A stretch of 64,000 nt of DNA from CAYLPJ01 sp964385465 (GTDB lineage Bacteria > Planctomycetota > Phycisphaerae > SM23-33). The stretch is from NCBI GenBank assembly GCA_964385465.1, contig CAYLPJ010000008.1, positions 62,001 through 126,000 on the forward strand, given 5' to 3'. Below the pieces are notes generated by a model that had not been told where the DNA came from, searched no databases, and was given only the letters and a program-made list of their open reading frames with translations. Below, in pieces: positions 50,464-60,069 of the stretch (positions within the stretch are counted from its first letter, which is position 1; each line of letters starts with the position of its first letter). The translations under genes and the position numbers were made by a program.

Positions 50464-52715
50464 CAGGCCGGCCTCCCGGGCGTCTCTCCCGCCGCCACGG
50501 CCGCGAGCCGGCCAAGCATGATATCCACGCAATCCGCCCAGCGGTAATCGGCCTCGACGAGCCGCCGCCCGGCCCGGCCCATCGCCTCGCGGCGGGCGGG
50601 ATCGCCGGCGAGGGCAAGGACCGCCTCGGCGATCGCCGCGGGGTCCCCCGGGGGGACCAGCAGGCCCGTCCGGCCGTCGAGGCAGACTTCCGGCACGCCG
50701 CCGACGCGGGTGGCCACCACCGGCAGGCCGCAGGCGGACGCCTCCAGCACCGAGACGCCGAACGATTCCATGCAGACCGACGGGTTGACGAACACGTCGA
50801 ACGTGCCCAGCCAGTCGGCCAGCCGTTCGTGCGGCACGCGCCCGGGGAAGTCCACGCGGTCGGCCACCCCGACGGTTTCGGCGAGACGGCAGACGTCGTC
50901 GAGGGCGGGCCCGTCGCCGACCATCACCAGCCGCGCGTCCGGGCGGGCGGCGACGATGGCGGGCATGGCGCGGACCAGCACGTCCGCGCCGTACAGCGGG
51001 GTGAAGCTCTTGACGTAGCCGATGCGGAACTCTTCGTCCTGCCGCCGTTTGGCCGGGGGGCGGAGCCGGTCGGTGTCCACGCCGAACGGCGTGCGGTGGA
51101 CCGGCGTGCCCGGCGGGGCCAGCTCGGCCGTCCGGTCGCGGAGGAAGCGGCTGGTCGCGCAGATCGCGTCCGCCCGCCGCAGGGCATAGCCGACCAGCGC
51201 CCGGCGGGTCCGCGGGGGCCGCCCGGGCTCGTACCACACCACGTCGCTGCCCCAGACGCTCAGCACCCACGGGCGCACCCCCGCCAGGGCCGCGATCGCC
51301 CCGTGCGTGGGCACGTAGGAGGCGTGGACCACGTCCGGGCTCAGCCGCCGCAGCCGCCGCCTCGCCGACGCGGCCAGCCGGAGGTAAGACAGCAGCGTCC
51401 AGGCCGGCGAGCGGGAGTTGGCCGGGCCGACGCGGACGGTGTGGACCGTCGCGCCGGGGATGTCCGCGGCCCGGATGCTCAGGACGTGGACGTCGTGCCC
51501 GCGGTCGGCGAAGGCGCCCGCCCAGCGCCTGGTGTGGACGCTCGTGGCGGTGGAGAGCATGGCGATGCGGAGCGGGCGCCTCGGCCGTTGGCTCCCCGCG
51601 CGGTGGGTTTCGCCGGGGCTTGCCTGCCCGTCGCCCCGCTGGAGGTCGGGCTTCCGCGCGCGGGGCGGGCGGTTGTGCGCGAGGTCGTCGAAGAGCTCCA
51701 GCATCCAGTCGGTCAGGTCGAGCGTGTCGGCGAGCATGGCCTCGCGGCGGCGCTGCCACTGCCCGCGGAGGTCCGGGCGGGCCAGCCAGTCGTCGAGCGT
51801 GGCCAGCAGCGTGGGGAAGTCCCCCGGCAGGTAGCCCGCGGTGAGCCCGTAGCGGTGCTCCAGCTCCTGGAGCACGGTCAGCCGCCCGACGAACGTGTTG
51901 CACCGGATCGAGGGCACGCCGAGGACGGCGGCCTCCATGGCCATCGACTGGCTGTCGCAGACGAGCATCTCCGCGCCGGCCATCACGTCGAAGATGCGGT
52001 GGGGGGGCGTGGGCAGCGGCTCGGCGCCGACGTCCGGCCCGCCGGCGGCCTCGCGGGAGACGAACACCCGCCCCTTCGCCCGCAGGCGGCGGACGATCCG
52101 GCGGGCCTGCTCGGGCGAGAGCCCCCGCTGGCCGACGTCGTGATGGGCCGTCAGCGCCACCAGGCGGACGAGCGAGTAGGGCTCGTCGGGGCCGACGCCC
52201 AGCAGCCGCCGGACGCCGGGGTCCGGGGCGAAGCGTCTCGGGTGCAGGTACGCCAGTTCGTGGTAGCCCGGGTAGGTCAGGTGTCCGGGGCCGTGGTCCT
52301 CGTGGGCCAGGCATTGCGGCGTGACGACGTAGTGGGCGGGCCTGTAGCCGGCCAGGGCAAGCAGCGGCACGGCCCGGGCGTCGTCCTCGCCGAAGACCAC
52401 GCTGCGCGCCCCGGTGAGCCTCGAGGCCAGCCCGACCACCACGGACGTGCCGACCATCAGGTCGAATCGCTCCCGCCGGGCCCTCGCGACGATGCGGGCG
52501 AGCACGTGGGCGGCCTCGGCGGCCATGGCCGGGATCGACCGCCCCGGGCGGCGGACGATCTCGTAGCCCCAGCCCGCCGCGTCGAGCAGGTCGGTCAGGC
52601 AGTCCTTGTGGCGGGCGAAGATGCGGACGTGGTGCCCGCCCGCTCGCAGCGCGGCCATGGCGTTGCGGAACAGGTGGTAGTGGGCGGGGTGTCCGAGGTC
52701 GAAGAGGATCCGCAT
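50463..52715 (-). CDS. Fusion of DUF354 glycosyltransferase-like domain and GT4 glycosyltransferase
   Basis: A 750-residue protein. The N-terminal about 345 residues (MRILFDLGHPAHYHLFRN, GTSVVVGLASRLTG, VVFGEDDA) are a DUF354 GT-B-like domain, usually a separate protein. After a Pro/Arg-rich linker (about 345-380, PPRARKPDLQRGDGQASPGE) comes a GT4 domain: MLSTATSVHTRRWAGAFADRG, DRVDFPGRVPHERLADWL and the EX7E region ESFGVSVLEASACGLPVVA. The start is at 52715, as an upstream ATG at 52769 lies inside the next gene. No frameshift is apparent, so it is a real fusion or a fused pair. It could build a heteropolymer. Confidence 0.85.
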   Translation of the reverse strand: MRILFDLGHPAHYHLFRNAMAALRAGGHHVRIFARHKDCLTDLLDAAGWGYEIVRRPGRSIPAMAAEAAHVLARIVARARRERFDLMVGTSVVVGLASRLTGARSVVFGEDDARAVPLLALAGYRPAHYVVTPQCLAHEDHGPGHLTYPGYHELAYLHPRRFAPDPGVRRLLGVGPDEPYSLVRLVALTAHHDVGQRGLSPEQARRIVRRLRAKGRVFVSREAAGGPDVGAEPLPTPPHRIFDVMAGAEMLVCDSQSMAMEAAVLGVPSIRCNTFVGRLTVLQELEHRYGLTAGYLPGDFPTLLATLDDWLARPDLRGQWQRRREAMLADTLDLTDWMLELFDDLAHNRPPRARKPDLQRGDGQASPGETHRAGSQRPRRPLRIAMLSTATSVHTRRWAGAFADRGHDVHVLSIRAADIPGATVHTVRVGPANSRSPAWTLLSYLRLAASARRRLRRLSPDVVHASYVPTHGAIAALAGVRPWVLSVWGSDVVWYEPGRPPRTRRALVGYALRRADAICATSRFLRDRTAELAPPGTPVHRTPFGVDTDRLRPPAKRRQDEEFRIGYVKSFTPLYGADVLVRAMPAIVAARPDARLVMVGDGPALDDVCRLAETVGVADRVDFPGRVPHERLADWLGTFDVFVNPSVCMESFGVSVLEASACGLPVVATRVGGVPEVCLDGRTGLLVPPGDPAAIAEAVLALAGDPARREAMGRAGRRLVEADYRWADCVDIMLGRLAAVAAGETPGRPA

Positions 52716-52740
52716 CGGCCCGCCCGGCCGCACGTCGCGC

Positions 52741-53739
52741 TCACCCGCCACGGTCGCGTCCGGGCCCATGGGGCTTGACCCTCACCTTCAGGTCGCGGTT
52801 CATCTCCATGTCGAACCACATCGCGAACAGTTGCAGTTGCAGGCCCGTGAGGAACATGAAGACGCTCATCAGCGCGCTGGTGCCGGCGATGAGGATGCCG
52901 AACAGCCGCATGACGAAGAGCACGAGCCCGAAGATCAGCCCCGCCCAGAAGGTCAGAAAGCCCAGGGCGTAGAAGAGCACCAGCGGGTGGAAGTCGTGGA
53001 TGACGTACTTCCGCCACATCCGCCAGCAGAACCGCTTGAAGATCATCCAGCTCATCGTGGGGACGACCTTCCAGAGCTTCATCTTCGACTGCTCGCCGAC
53101 GTTGTAGACCGGGCGGATGGGCACGTCGGCGACGCGGAAGTCGAAGACGTTCAGCCGTACCAGCATGTCGTTGGGATAGCCGTACCGCGGGTACACTCCG
53201 TCCAGGTCGATCGTCTCGAGGGCCTCGAGGCTGATCGCCGTGTAGCCCGTCTGCGAGTCCGCCACGTGCCAGTAGCCGCTGGCGATCTTCGTCAGCATGC
53301 TCAGGAACGCGTTGCCCAGGAAGCGGTGGCGGGGGATGGTCTCCCACGCGCCGCGGTAGAACAGGCGGTTGCCCTTGGTGTAGTCGGCCTCGCCGCGGGC
53401 GACCGGGCCGACGATCGCCCCCAGCTCGTCGGGGTCCATCTGCCCGTCGCCGGCCATCACGGCCGAGACGTCCATCCGCCGGCGGATCGCCTCCTTGTAG
53501 CCGGTGACGATCGCGGCCCCGACGCCGGCGTTGCGCTCGTGGCGGATCAGCACGGTGCGGGGGCTGTCGCCCTCGCCGTCGATCCAGGACTGCACGGACT
53601 GGACGGTCCCGTCCGAGCTGGTGTCGTCCACGACGAGGATGCAGTCCACGAAGTCCGGCATGGTCTCCAGGACGCGGCGGATCTGCGTCTGCTCGTTGTA
53701 GGCCGGCACCACGACGGCGACGGTCTTGCCTTCGAACAC
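52741..53739 (-). CDS. Glycosyltransferase family 2 with C-terminal membrane segments
   Basis: A 332-residue enzyme of the polyprenyl-phosphate mannosyl/glucosyltransferase (DPM1/ArnC/GtrB) type. VAVVVPAYNEQTQIRRVL and LVVDDTSSDGTV hold the nucleotide site; MAGDGQMDPDEL is the DXD-like metal site. Two hydrophobic segments (LVLFYALGFLTFWAGLIFGL and the following one) lie near 250-310. It would charge undecaprenyl phosphate with a sugar, feeding the PMT-like enzyme. First gene of the minus-strand glycan operon; its 25-nt gap to the next gene supports co-transcription. Confidence 0.9.
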   Translation of the reverse strand: MFEGKTVAVVVPAYNEQTQIRRVLETMPDFVDCILVVDDTSSDGTVQSVQSWIDGEGDSPRTVLIRHERNAGVGAAIVTGYKEAIRRRMDVSAVMAGDGQMDPDELGAIVGPVARGEADYTKGNRLFYRGAWETIPRHRFLGNAFLSMLTKIASGYWHVADSQTGYTAISLEALETIDLDGVYPRYGYPNDMLVRLNVFDFRVADVPIRPVYNVGEQSKMKLWKVVPTMSWMIFKRFCWRMWRKYVIHDFHPLVLFYALGFLTFWAGLIFGLVLFVMRLFGILIAGTSALMSVFMFLTGLQLQLFAMWFDMEMNRDLKVRVKPHGPGRDRGG

Positions 53740-53974
53740 GGCGGGTCTCCTGAGGTCCGGCGGAACCGATGGAATCCGAATGCGACATTAGAAGCCCCGG
53801 GCGCCCCCGATGCAAGCCCGCCGCCAGGCCGGTCGGCCCGGCCCAGCAGGGGAGAGCACGCAGCCCCGGCTGCAATCCGCTGTCGGCAAGGCCCGGCCGG
53901 AATCCGAGGGCGGCGCAGCAAGCGACGGCCGCCGAGAGGTTGTCGCCGCGACCTGTGCGGCCGGCGGGGAGGGG
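53740..53974. other. Short intergenic region, nothing recognised
   Basis: A 235-nt gap between the esterase end and the glycan operon start. The sequence is GC-rich with no open frame supported by a ribosome site. The promoter of the glycan operon is expected here, but no clear box was found. Confidence 0.4.
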
Positions 53975-54916
53975 CTACTTCCGCGCCGCCGGGGTTTCGA
54001 GCGTCGGCTCGCCCCGGAGGAAGCCCAGGGAGGTCAGGAAGACGTCCATGGCACGGACGGTCCGCGCATAGGACGAGCCGTCCCCCCGCCCGTAGTTGAA
54101 GAAGCCGTGGCCCTCGCCCTCGAAGAGCATCAGTTCGCTGCGGCTGCCGGCGGCACGCATCGTCTCGCGGAACGCCTCGGCCGTCGCGACGGGGACCAGT
54201 CTGTCCTTCGTGCCCAGAAAGACGATCGCCGGGGGCATGCCCTTGCGGATGTTGTGCAGGGGCGAGATCTCCTTGTAGCGGTCCCTGACGCGGTCGTGCC
54301 CGTATCCGCCCGGGCCGTTGTCGTACACCGGGTTGAACAGGCACAGCGCGTTCGGCACGGCCGAGACGGACGTGTCCTCGCCCTCCTCGTCGAGTGCCGG
54401 CACGGTGGCCGCCGCGGCGGCGACGTGCCCGCCGGCCGAGCCGCCCCCGGCCGCCAGCCTGTTCGGGTCGATGCCCAACTCCCCGGCGTGCGAGCGGATG
54501 TATCGCACCGCGCTCTTGCCGTCCGCGACGCACGCATACGGCGCCGTGCCGTGGCGGCTCTTGACGCGGTATTCCGCCGACGCCGCCCACATCCCCCGCG
54601 AAGCCAGGTACTTGCAGTGCGGGTAGAACTGCCCGGGGTTGCCCCCCACCCAGCCGCCGCCGAAGAAGAACACGACCGCCGGCTTCGTGTCGGCCGCCGC
54701 GTGACCGGGCGGCTCGAAGACGTGAAGCGAAAGCGTCACCTCGTTGCCGTTGGCGTCGGTCGTGGTCTTGTAGACGATCTTCTTGTCCGGTTGCACCTGG
54801 GGGGGCCTCTTCGCTCGCTTGCGGCGGTTCCTGCCCTTGGCCCCCGTGGCCGCCTCGCCGGCAAGCCCCGCCGCCACCGCCAGGCCCGCCGCCACCGCCA
54901 GTATCGCTCGATTCAT
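53975..54916 (-). CDS. Exported alpha/beta hydrolase (esterase/lipase-like)
   Basis: A 313-residue protein with a signal-like N-terminus (ILAVAAGLAVAAGLAGEAA) and a basic stretch. The oxyanion region is VFFFGGGWVGGNPGQF, the nucleophile Ser is in AAGGGSAGGHVAA (GxSxG-type), and Asp and His are in GTKDRLVPV and GEGHGFFNY. This matches the alpha/beta-hydrolase fold-3 / BD-FAE esterase group, often acting on polysaccharide esters. GGGAG lies 7 nt upstream of the ATG. It is divergent from the PQQ-propeller gene and next to the glycan operon. Confidence 0.88.
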   Translation of the reverse strand: MNRAILAVAAGLAVAAGLAGEAATGAKGRNRRKRAKRPPQVQPDKKIVYKTTTDANGNEVTLSLHVFEPPGHAAADTKPAVVFFFGGGWVGGNPGQFYPHCKYLASRGMWAASAEYRVKSRHGTAPYACVADGKSAVRYIRSHAGELGIDPNRLAAGGGSAGGHVAAAAATVPALDEEGEDTSVSAVPNALCLFNPVYDNGPGGYGHDRVRDRYKEISPLHNIRKGMPPAIVFLGTKDRLVPVATAEAFRETMRAAGSRSELMLFEGEGHGFFNYGRGDGSSYARTVRAMDVFLTSLGFLRGEPTLETPAARK

Positions 54917-55174
54917 GCCATCGCTCCCGGGCGACCGCCGCCTCCGGGCCTTCTGCGGCTGCCCGCCCGTCAGGCTTCCACGCCCGTCGGTCCCAACTGA
55001 AACCCCCGACCGGCCATCGAGGCACGCGGTTTCCGCCGCGTGACCGCGCCGGCACCGGACAACGAAGCCGGCAGGGCGCAGCGGCACGTGACCCGAGCCT
55101 GAGCTTCCCGGAAACAAGCGACAGCCATGGAGTCGGCCCGCCCGGCTCGAAAGGGACGGGTTTGCCCGGAGCCC

Positions 55175-55196
55175 CCGGGGCAAGGCCTTGCCCCGG
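55175..55196. repeat. Perfect 22-bp palindrome in a divergent intergenic region
   Basis: CCGGGGCAAGG is followed directly by CCTTGCCCCGG. It sits in the 420-bp gap (54917-55336) between the esterase and propeller genes, inside a longer hairpin of GGGAC/GTCCC-type ends. It could be an operator, a REP-type hairpin or a degraded copy of the repeat at 43,757. Confidence 0.5.
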
Positions 55197-55336
55197 AAGC
55201 GGCCGGGAGGTGTCCCCGTCGAGCGGAAAAGGTGCTTGCCAGCCGTACCGGGCGTGGTAGAAACGTCAAGCAGGCCGGCTGCGTGGGCCGGCCGGAGGCT
55301 ATCCGGGACATCCCCGCTGAAGCGCCGGAGCAGGAC

Positions 55337-58300
55337 ATGTCAGTTCAGTTTGAGCACAAGCACCAAGGTCGTTTCCGGCTCGCGGCTGTGGGGGCCGTGT
55401 TCGCGGCAGTTGTCGCGGGCCGAAGTTGCACGGCCATCGTCGCAGCGGAAGGCCCGATTCCGCCCTCTTCCAAGGCCCCGCGGGGCTCGCGGGAATTCTA
55501 TCCCTCGCCGGAGCGTCCGGTCGGGTGGCGGGGCGACGGGAGCGGGCGATTCCCCGGCGCCACTCCGCCGACCACATGGAGCCGCCGGCTCAAGGATATC
55601 ACCTCGGAGGTCGTGGTCCAGGCGGCCAGACCCGAGCAGCAGCCCGGCCCCGACAGCCACACGCTGGCGTATTTCACGGTGAAGGACTGGCTCCTGGCCG
55701 GCCCCTTCCCTGCCCCGGACCCCGAGCAGGACATTGACAGGGACTTCCTCGGCGGCGAGTCGGAGATCCAGCCGGATGCCGGCGCTCCGGCCGGCAACAG
55801 GCAGTGGAAGGTACACCGCGCCTACGAGGGCTCGCAGAGCTACCGCAACCATAACGAGAATACCAATACGCATTTGTATGTAGACTTCGTCCATGCATTC
55901 GGGCGGCTTGTCCCGCCGGAGGAACCCGCCCGGTACGCCCGGTACAGCGACCTCGACAAGCGGGCCGCGTACGCGCACACGTATCTCCACGCTCCCCGCG
56001 AGTCCGACGTGTATGTGGACATGATACACAGACTGCCCGCTGTCAGGATGTGGGTCAATGGCAAGCCGCATCGCGTGGAGAAGGGCACTACCAGACGGCC
56101 CGCCACGATAAAGGTCCACCTTCAGAAGGGCTGGAACCGGCTTCTGGTAAAGGCCATATGCGACAAGGCACAGATGCCGTGGCGGAACAAGTACGCCAGT
56201 CCCAAGGATGTGCAGGGGCAGACGCAGTGGCGCTTTTCCATCTACATCAGACCCGCAGGCCCGGGTCCATTCTCCTATGAAACGGAGAGCATCGAATGGA
56301 TGACCAAGTTGACCGGCCGCAATGCGTCTCAACCCATTGTGGTCGGGAACAGGCTGTTCGTGGGCAGCGGCGGAACCGATCTGGTGTGTCTTGACACTGA
56401 CAGCGGGAAGATCCTGTGGATGCACACCGTGACGTACTGGGATGCGATGCCCGACGAGGCACGTGCCGCCGTGAAGGACGAAGCCGCTCCGCTGATGGGG
56501 CAGCTCGACAAGGCCAACAAGGAAATGATCTCGCTGCTCAATGAGAACATATCGCCCCAAGGCCTGGATACCGGCAGACAGGCTGCCATAGACGAGAAGC
56601 TCGACGAACGGAATCAGCTTGCCAGGTCCGTGCACAGGTCACTCTCGACGGGGAGACGGGGCAGACTCTACGACAACAAGCTCTCCGCGGGCAATGCCAC
56701 GCCGACCAGTGACGGCAAGCTGGTGTACTGGGTCGTCCAGGGCGAAGGGGGATATGTCACGGCTGCCTTCGATCTGGATGGGGAGCAGGTCTGGAGTGAC
56801 TTCGTATTCCATGGCCATATTCCTCATCATGGCTCCCACCGCTCACCTGTGCTCTGCGACGGCAAGCTGTTCGTAAGCACCAGCGAGCTGCTGATTGCAT
56901 ACGATGCGGCGACCGGCCGGGAATTGTGGAGGACACCGTATTCCGAGCCGCTGTACAGCACCAGAGGCCAGCCCATTGTGGTACAGGTCGAGGGCCGGCG
57001 GGCCTTGCAGACCATAGACAGGCTGGTCAGTCTTGATGGAAAGGTCCTGTCAGAGAACGGCTATGACATATGGGGCGTCTACGTGCCGGTCGTCGAGAAC
57101 GGCGTTCTGTACAGCTCCTGCAACCGCAGGCGTCAGTATGAGTTCGAGGCCATGGAAATCCCGATCGATCCCCGTGCAATCGGCGAGCAGCAGGGGGCGA
57201 ACTGGAAACTGGACGCGAGGACCCTCTACGGTTCGTTGGTGGACACCACGCTGTTCTTCTACGTCGCATCGCCGTTGTACGTGGACGGGTTCGTCTACCA
57301 GGTCGATATGACGGGCATTATGGTGGCTATCGATACACGGAAGAGGAAGCGGGCGTATCTGCGGTGGATGGACGGGTACAACTACAACGCCCGCAACCTG
57401 TATGGCTATTGCGCCAGCCCTGCGCTCGCAGGGGAGTACATCTATCTACTGGACGGGGTCGGGTATACGACCATTCTGAAGCCGGGCCCGGAGGGCACGG
57501 TTGTTGGGAACAACATGCTCCAGAACCTCTCCAACCAGCGGGGAAGCGCCCCATGCAACCAGGAAGGCTTCTACGCGGGGATGTTCTTCCATGGCAAACG
57601 AGTGTTCGTGCACAGCGACAACTATCTGTACTGCATTCGGAAGGACGAGAAGAACCCGGCTGCGGCAGCGGCGCGCGCGACGGGTGGAGAGTCCGGGGGC
57701 CGGCCGGGCGGCTCCCGGGGATCGCATGGGGCGAAGAAGCTGAGGGGACAGGCTCGGAGGCCTGCCGGGGAAGGGATTGGCGACTCCGCCGGCCCGCCGC
57801 AGGCCGCCCCGAAGGTGCCGCATGGCCCGGGGCCAGGGGTCCATTCCCGCACCTTTCGCGGCAGCGGCTATGGGTCGTATCCAAGGGCCCGGATTCCGCT
57901 TGAATGGTCATCCGCAAGCAGGCCACGGTGGAAGGTCGAGATCGGAGGTGGATACGGCAGTCCGGTCGTAAGTGGCCGCCGCGTCTTTGTCACCGCGGAG
58001 CCCGACAGGCTTCACTGTGTGGACTTGAGGGAGGGCAGGATTCTCTGGACCCGGACCAACGGCTTTGACCAGTTGCCGGCCGAGCAGGCCGGCAGGGCCC
58101 GTAAGCAGCCTACCGACTGCGGGTATGCCACACCCACGCCGTATACTGACGGGCGCCATGTCTGGGCGGTCTACGGCACCGGGGTGGTGAGCTGCTTCGA
58201 TATGGAGGGAAGGCGGCGCTGGATTCGCTACATCGACCACAAGCAGGTCAACGAGTACGGCCGCAGCGCGTCGCCCGTGATGGCCGGGGGCAAGCTGATC

Positions 58301-58963
58301 GTGACCGTCACGCACCTGGTCGCTCTCGACCCCCAGACCGGTCGGATCGCGTGGGAACAGCCGCGGGTGCGTGAAGCGTACGGCACGCCGGCCGTCACGC
58401 GCATCGGCGGGCATGACGTCCTCGTGACGCCCGGCGGTTACCTTGTCGCTGCCGACGATGGCCGCGTTCTGGCCGGTGAGATGGGGACCGCCGCGAATGC
58501 CAGCCCCGTGGTCCGGGCCGGCGTAGCGTACTTCTGCGACGCCGATGCCACGGCCTGGAAGCTGCCCGACTCCCTTGAGGCCAAGCCCGGGGAACTGTGG
58601 TACACCGAACTCGATGGTGAGTTCTTCGCCTCCCCGGTGCTGCATGGCGGCATCCTCTATTGCATGGCCAACGACGGCTGCCTCTACGCCGTCAACGCCG
58701 CTGACGGTGAAATACTCTGCGAAGAAGACCTCCTCGGCGGCGATGTGCCCATGGGCGAAATAACGGGAATCTACCCCAGCCTGGTCCTGGCCGGGGGCCA
58801 CCTTCTGGTTACCAGCAATGACGGGCAGACCGCCGTCATCAAGCCGGGGCCCAAACTCGCGGTCCTGCGCGTCAACAAGTGCGTTCCCGGGTCCGGTGCC
58901 ACCCCCGTCATCGACGGCAACAGGCTCCTCATCCGTTCCGGCTCGCGGCTGGTCAGCTTCTGA
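55337..58963 (+). CDS. Large exported PQQ-type beta-propeller protein
   Basis: A 1,208-residue protein. The start at 55337 (MSVQFEHKHQGRF) has GGAG about 8 nt upstream and a hydrophobic stretch (LAAVGAVFAAVVAG), so it is probably exported. After a beta-rich N-terminal region (about 110-330, DWLLAGPFPAPDP) come propeller repeats of the form SP-x-x-G-x-x-(Y/F)-(A/V)-x-D-x-x-TG-x-x-LW, such as VCLDTDSGKILW, LIAYDAATGRELW, LHCVDLREGRILW and LYAVNAADGEIL. A low-complexity Gly/Pro/Ala linker (about 769-845) splits two propeller parts. Codon use is unlike neighbours (ATA Ile, AGA/AGG Arg), suggesting a foreign origin. Substrate or cofactor use is unknown; it may be a dehydrogenase-like or a binding protein. 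Confidence 0.8.
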   Translation: MSVQFEHKHQGRFRLAAVGAVFAAVVAGRSCTAIVAAEGPIPPSSKAPRGSREFYPSPERPVGWRGDGSGRFPGATPPTTWSRRLKDITSEVVVQAARPEQQPGPDSHTLAYFTVKDWLLAGPFPAPDPEQDIDRDFLGGESEIQPDAGAPAGNRQWKVHRAYEGSQSYRNHNENTNTHLYVDFVHAFGRLVPPEEPARYARYSDLDKRAAYAHTYLHAPRESDVYVDMIHRLPAVRMWVNGKPHRVEKGTTRRPATIKVHLQKGWNRLLVKAICDKAQMPWRNKYASPKDVQGQTQWRFSIYIRPAGPGPFSYETESIEWMTKLTGRNASQPIVVGNRLFVGSGGTDLVCLDTDSGKILWMHTVTYWDAMPDEARAAVKDEAAPLMGQLDKANKEMISLLNENISPQGLDTGRQAAIDEKLDERNQLARSVHRSLSTGRRGRLYDNKLSAGNATPTSDGKLVYWVVQGEGGYVTAAFDLDGEQVWSDFVFHGHIPHHGSHRSPVLCDGKLFVSTSELLIAYDAATGRELWRTPYSEPLYSTRGQPIVVQVEGRRALQTIDRLVSLDGKVLSENGYDIWGVYVPVVENGVLYSSCNRRRQYEFEAMEIPIDPRAIGEQQGANWKLDARTLYGSLVDTTLFFYVASPLYVDGFVYQVDMTGIMVAIDTRKRKRAYLRWMDGYNYNARNLYGYCASPALAGEYIYLLDGVGYTTILKPGPEGTVVGNNMLQNLSNQRGSAPCNQEGFYAGMFFHGKRVFVHSDNYLYCIRKDEKNPAAAAARATGGESGGRPGGSRGSHGAKKLRGQARRPAGEGIGDSAGPPQAAPKVPHGPGPGVHSRTFRGSGYGSYPRARIPLEWSSASRPRWKVEIGGGYGSPVVSGRRVFVTAEPDRLHCVDLREGRILWTRTNGFDQLPAEQAGRARKQPTDCGYATPTPYTDGRHVWAVYGTGVVSCFDMEGRRRWIRYIDHKQVNEYGRSASPVMAGGKLIVTVTHLVALDPQTGRIAWEQPRVREAYGTPAVTRIGGHDVLVTPGGYLVAADDGRVLAGEMGTAANASPVVRAGVAYFCDADATAWKLPDSLEAKPGELWYTELDGEFFASPVLHGGILYCMANDGCLYAVNAADGEILCEEDLLGGDVPMGEITGIYPSLVLAGGHLLVTSNDGQTAVIKPGPKLAVLRVNKCVPGSGATPVIDGNRLLIRSGSRLVSF

Positions 58964-59031
58964 CTTCGGGCATCAGCAGCAGCCGGAAGCCAGCACGGCG
59001 GGCGCCGCGCACGCACCGGCCGGGGCGGCGG

Positions 59032-59943
59032 TTACGGCCGCCGTTTGATCTGGTATACGTGGACCTTGTTCTGCTCGAAGGACGGGACGTAGAGGAGCAT
59101 GCGCTGGCGGTCGAGGCCGATGTCGGCGGGGCTGGAGACCTCCACGAGCGTCGTGACGGTCTTGCGGTCGGGGGAGATTTCGCAGACCTTGTGGCCGTGG
59201 AAGTCCGAGACGATGAACGTGCCGTCGTCGAGGATTTCGATGGCGTCGAGCTTGGTGAAGTGCTCGGCGAGGCCGAAGGGCTCGGGGTCCTTTTCGCCGG
59301 CCGGGTCGAGCTCGTAGACCTCGTGGTTGTCCCAGCTTACAGCGAACATGCGCCCGAACTTGTCGAAGGTGACGCCGTTGACGCTCTCGGGGGCCTTCAG
59401 GACGGTGATCTCGTCGCCGAGCTTGTAGATCCGCCCGGCGGCGGTGTCGGAGGCGTAGGCGACGCCGTCGTGGGCGGCCATGTCGTTGATCCGCATCGCC
59501 CCGTCGATGGCGATCTTCTCGCAGACCATGCTGGGCAGCGTGTAGGTGCGGACGCGGGTGTTGTCGGCGACGTGGAGCAGCCGGCCCGTCAGGCACATGC
59601 CCTTGGGCTCGCTGAGGGGGGTATCCCGGTCGGAGACGATCCACTTCCGCTTGTCGATGAGCCCCCGGGGGTCGAGGCGTGAGATGAAGGCGTTGCCGTC
59701 GTCGCTCCAGAACTGCTCGCCGGTGGTCTGCATGTTGGAAACGTAGACCTTGTCGGCGACGGGATCGACGAGGACGCACTCGGGTACGTCGAAGCCCTCG
59801 ACGACGGCGAGCTCCTCGAGGCGGTAGGTTCCCCCGGCGTCGGCGGCGGGGGCCTGGCCGGCCGGCGTGCCGCAGCCGGCGAGGACGGCCACGAGGGCGG
59901 TCAGGGCGGTCAGGCCCGCGATACGGAGCTTGGGACATGTCAT
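59032..59943 (-). CDS. NHL/SMP-30-like beta-propeller lipoprotein
   Basis: A 303-residue protein. The signal peptide ends in a lipobox, LVAVLAGC. The mature part (VLVDPVADKVYVSNM, AYASDTAAGRIYKL, FDKFGRMFAVSWDN, IEILDDGTFIVSDFHG) shows regularly spaced blades as in SMP-30/gluconolactonase and NHL proteins. It probably binds or hydrolyses a small ligand near the membrane; the catalytic metal residues are not certain. GGGAG lies 8 nt before the ATG. The gene is divergent from pyrF; a TGTCC-box repeat lies in the gap. Confidence 0.85.
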   Translation of the reverse strand: MTCPKLRIAGLTALTALVAVLAGCGTPAGQAPAADAGGTYRLEELAVVEGFDVPECVLVDPVADKVYVSNMQTTGEQFWSDDGNAFISRLDPRGLIDKRKWIVSDRDTPLSEPKGMCLTGRLLHVADNTRVRTYTLPSMVCEKIAIDGAMRINDMAAHDGVAYASDTAAGRIYKLGDEITVLKAPESVNGVTFDKFGRMFAVSWDNHEVYELDPAGEKDPEPFGLAEHFTKLDAIEILDDGTFIVSDFHGHKVCEISPDRKTVTTLVEVSSPADIGLDRQRMLLYVPSFEQNKVHVYQIKRRP

Positions 59944-60069
59944 GGCAGGTACTCCCTGTGAGGGGTTCGTTCGCTCGGCGCCCCCGTTTCCCGCCGGGGG
60001 CCGTCGGGGGAATCCTACGCCGTTCGGCCTCGGGGTGCAAGGGGGTAGCGGCGCCGCGGGAGGCGGTCG

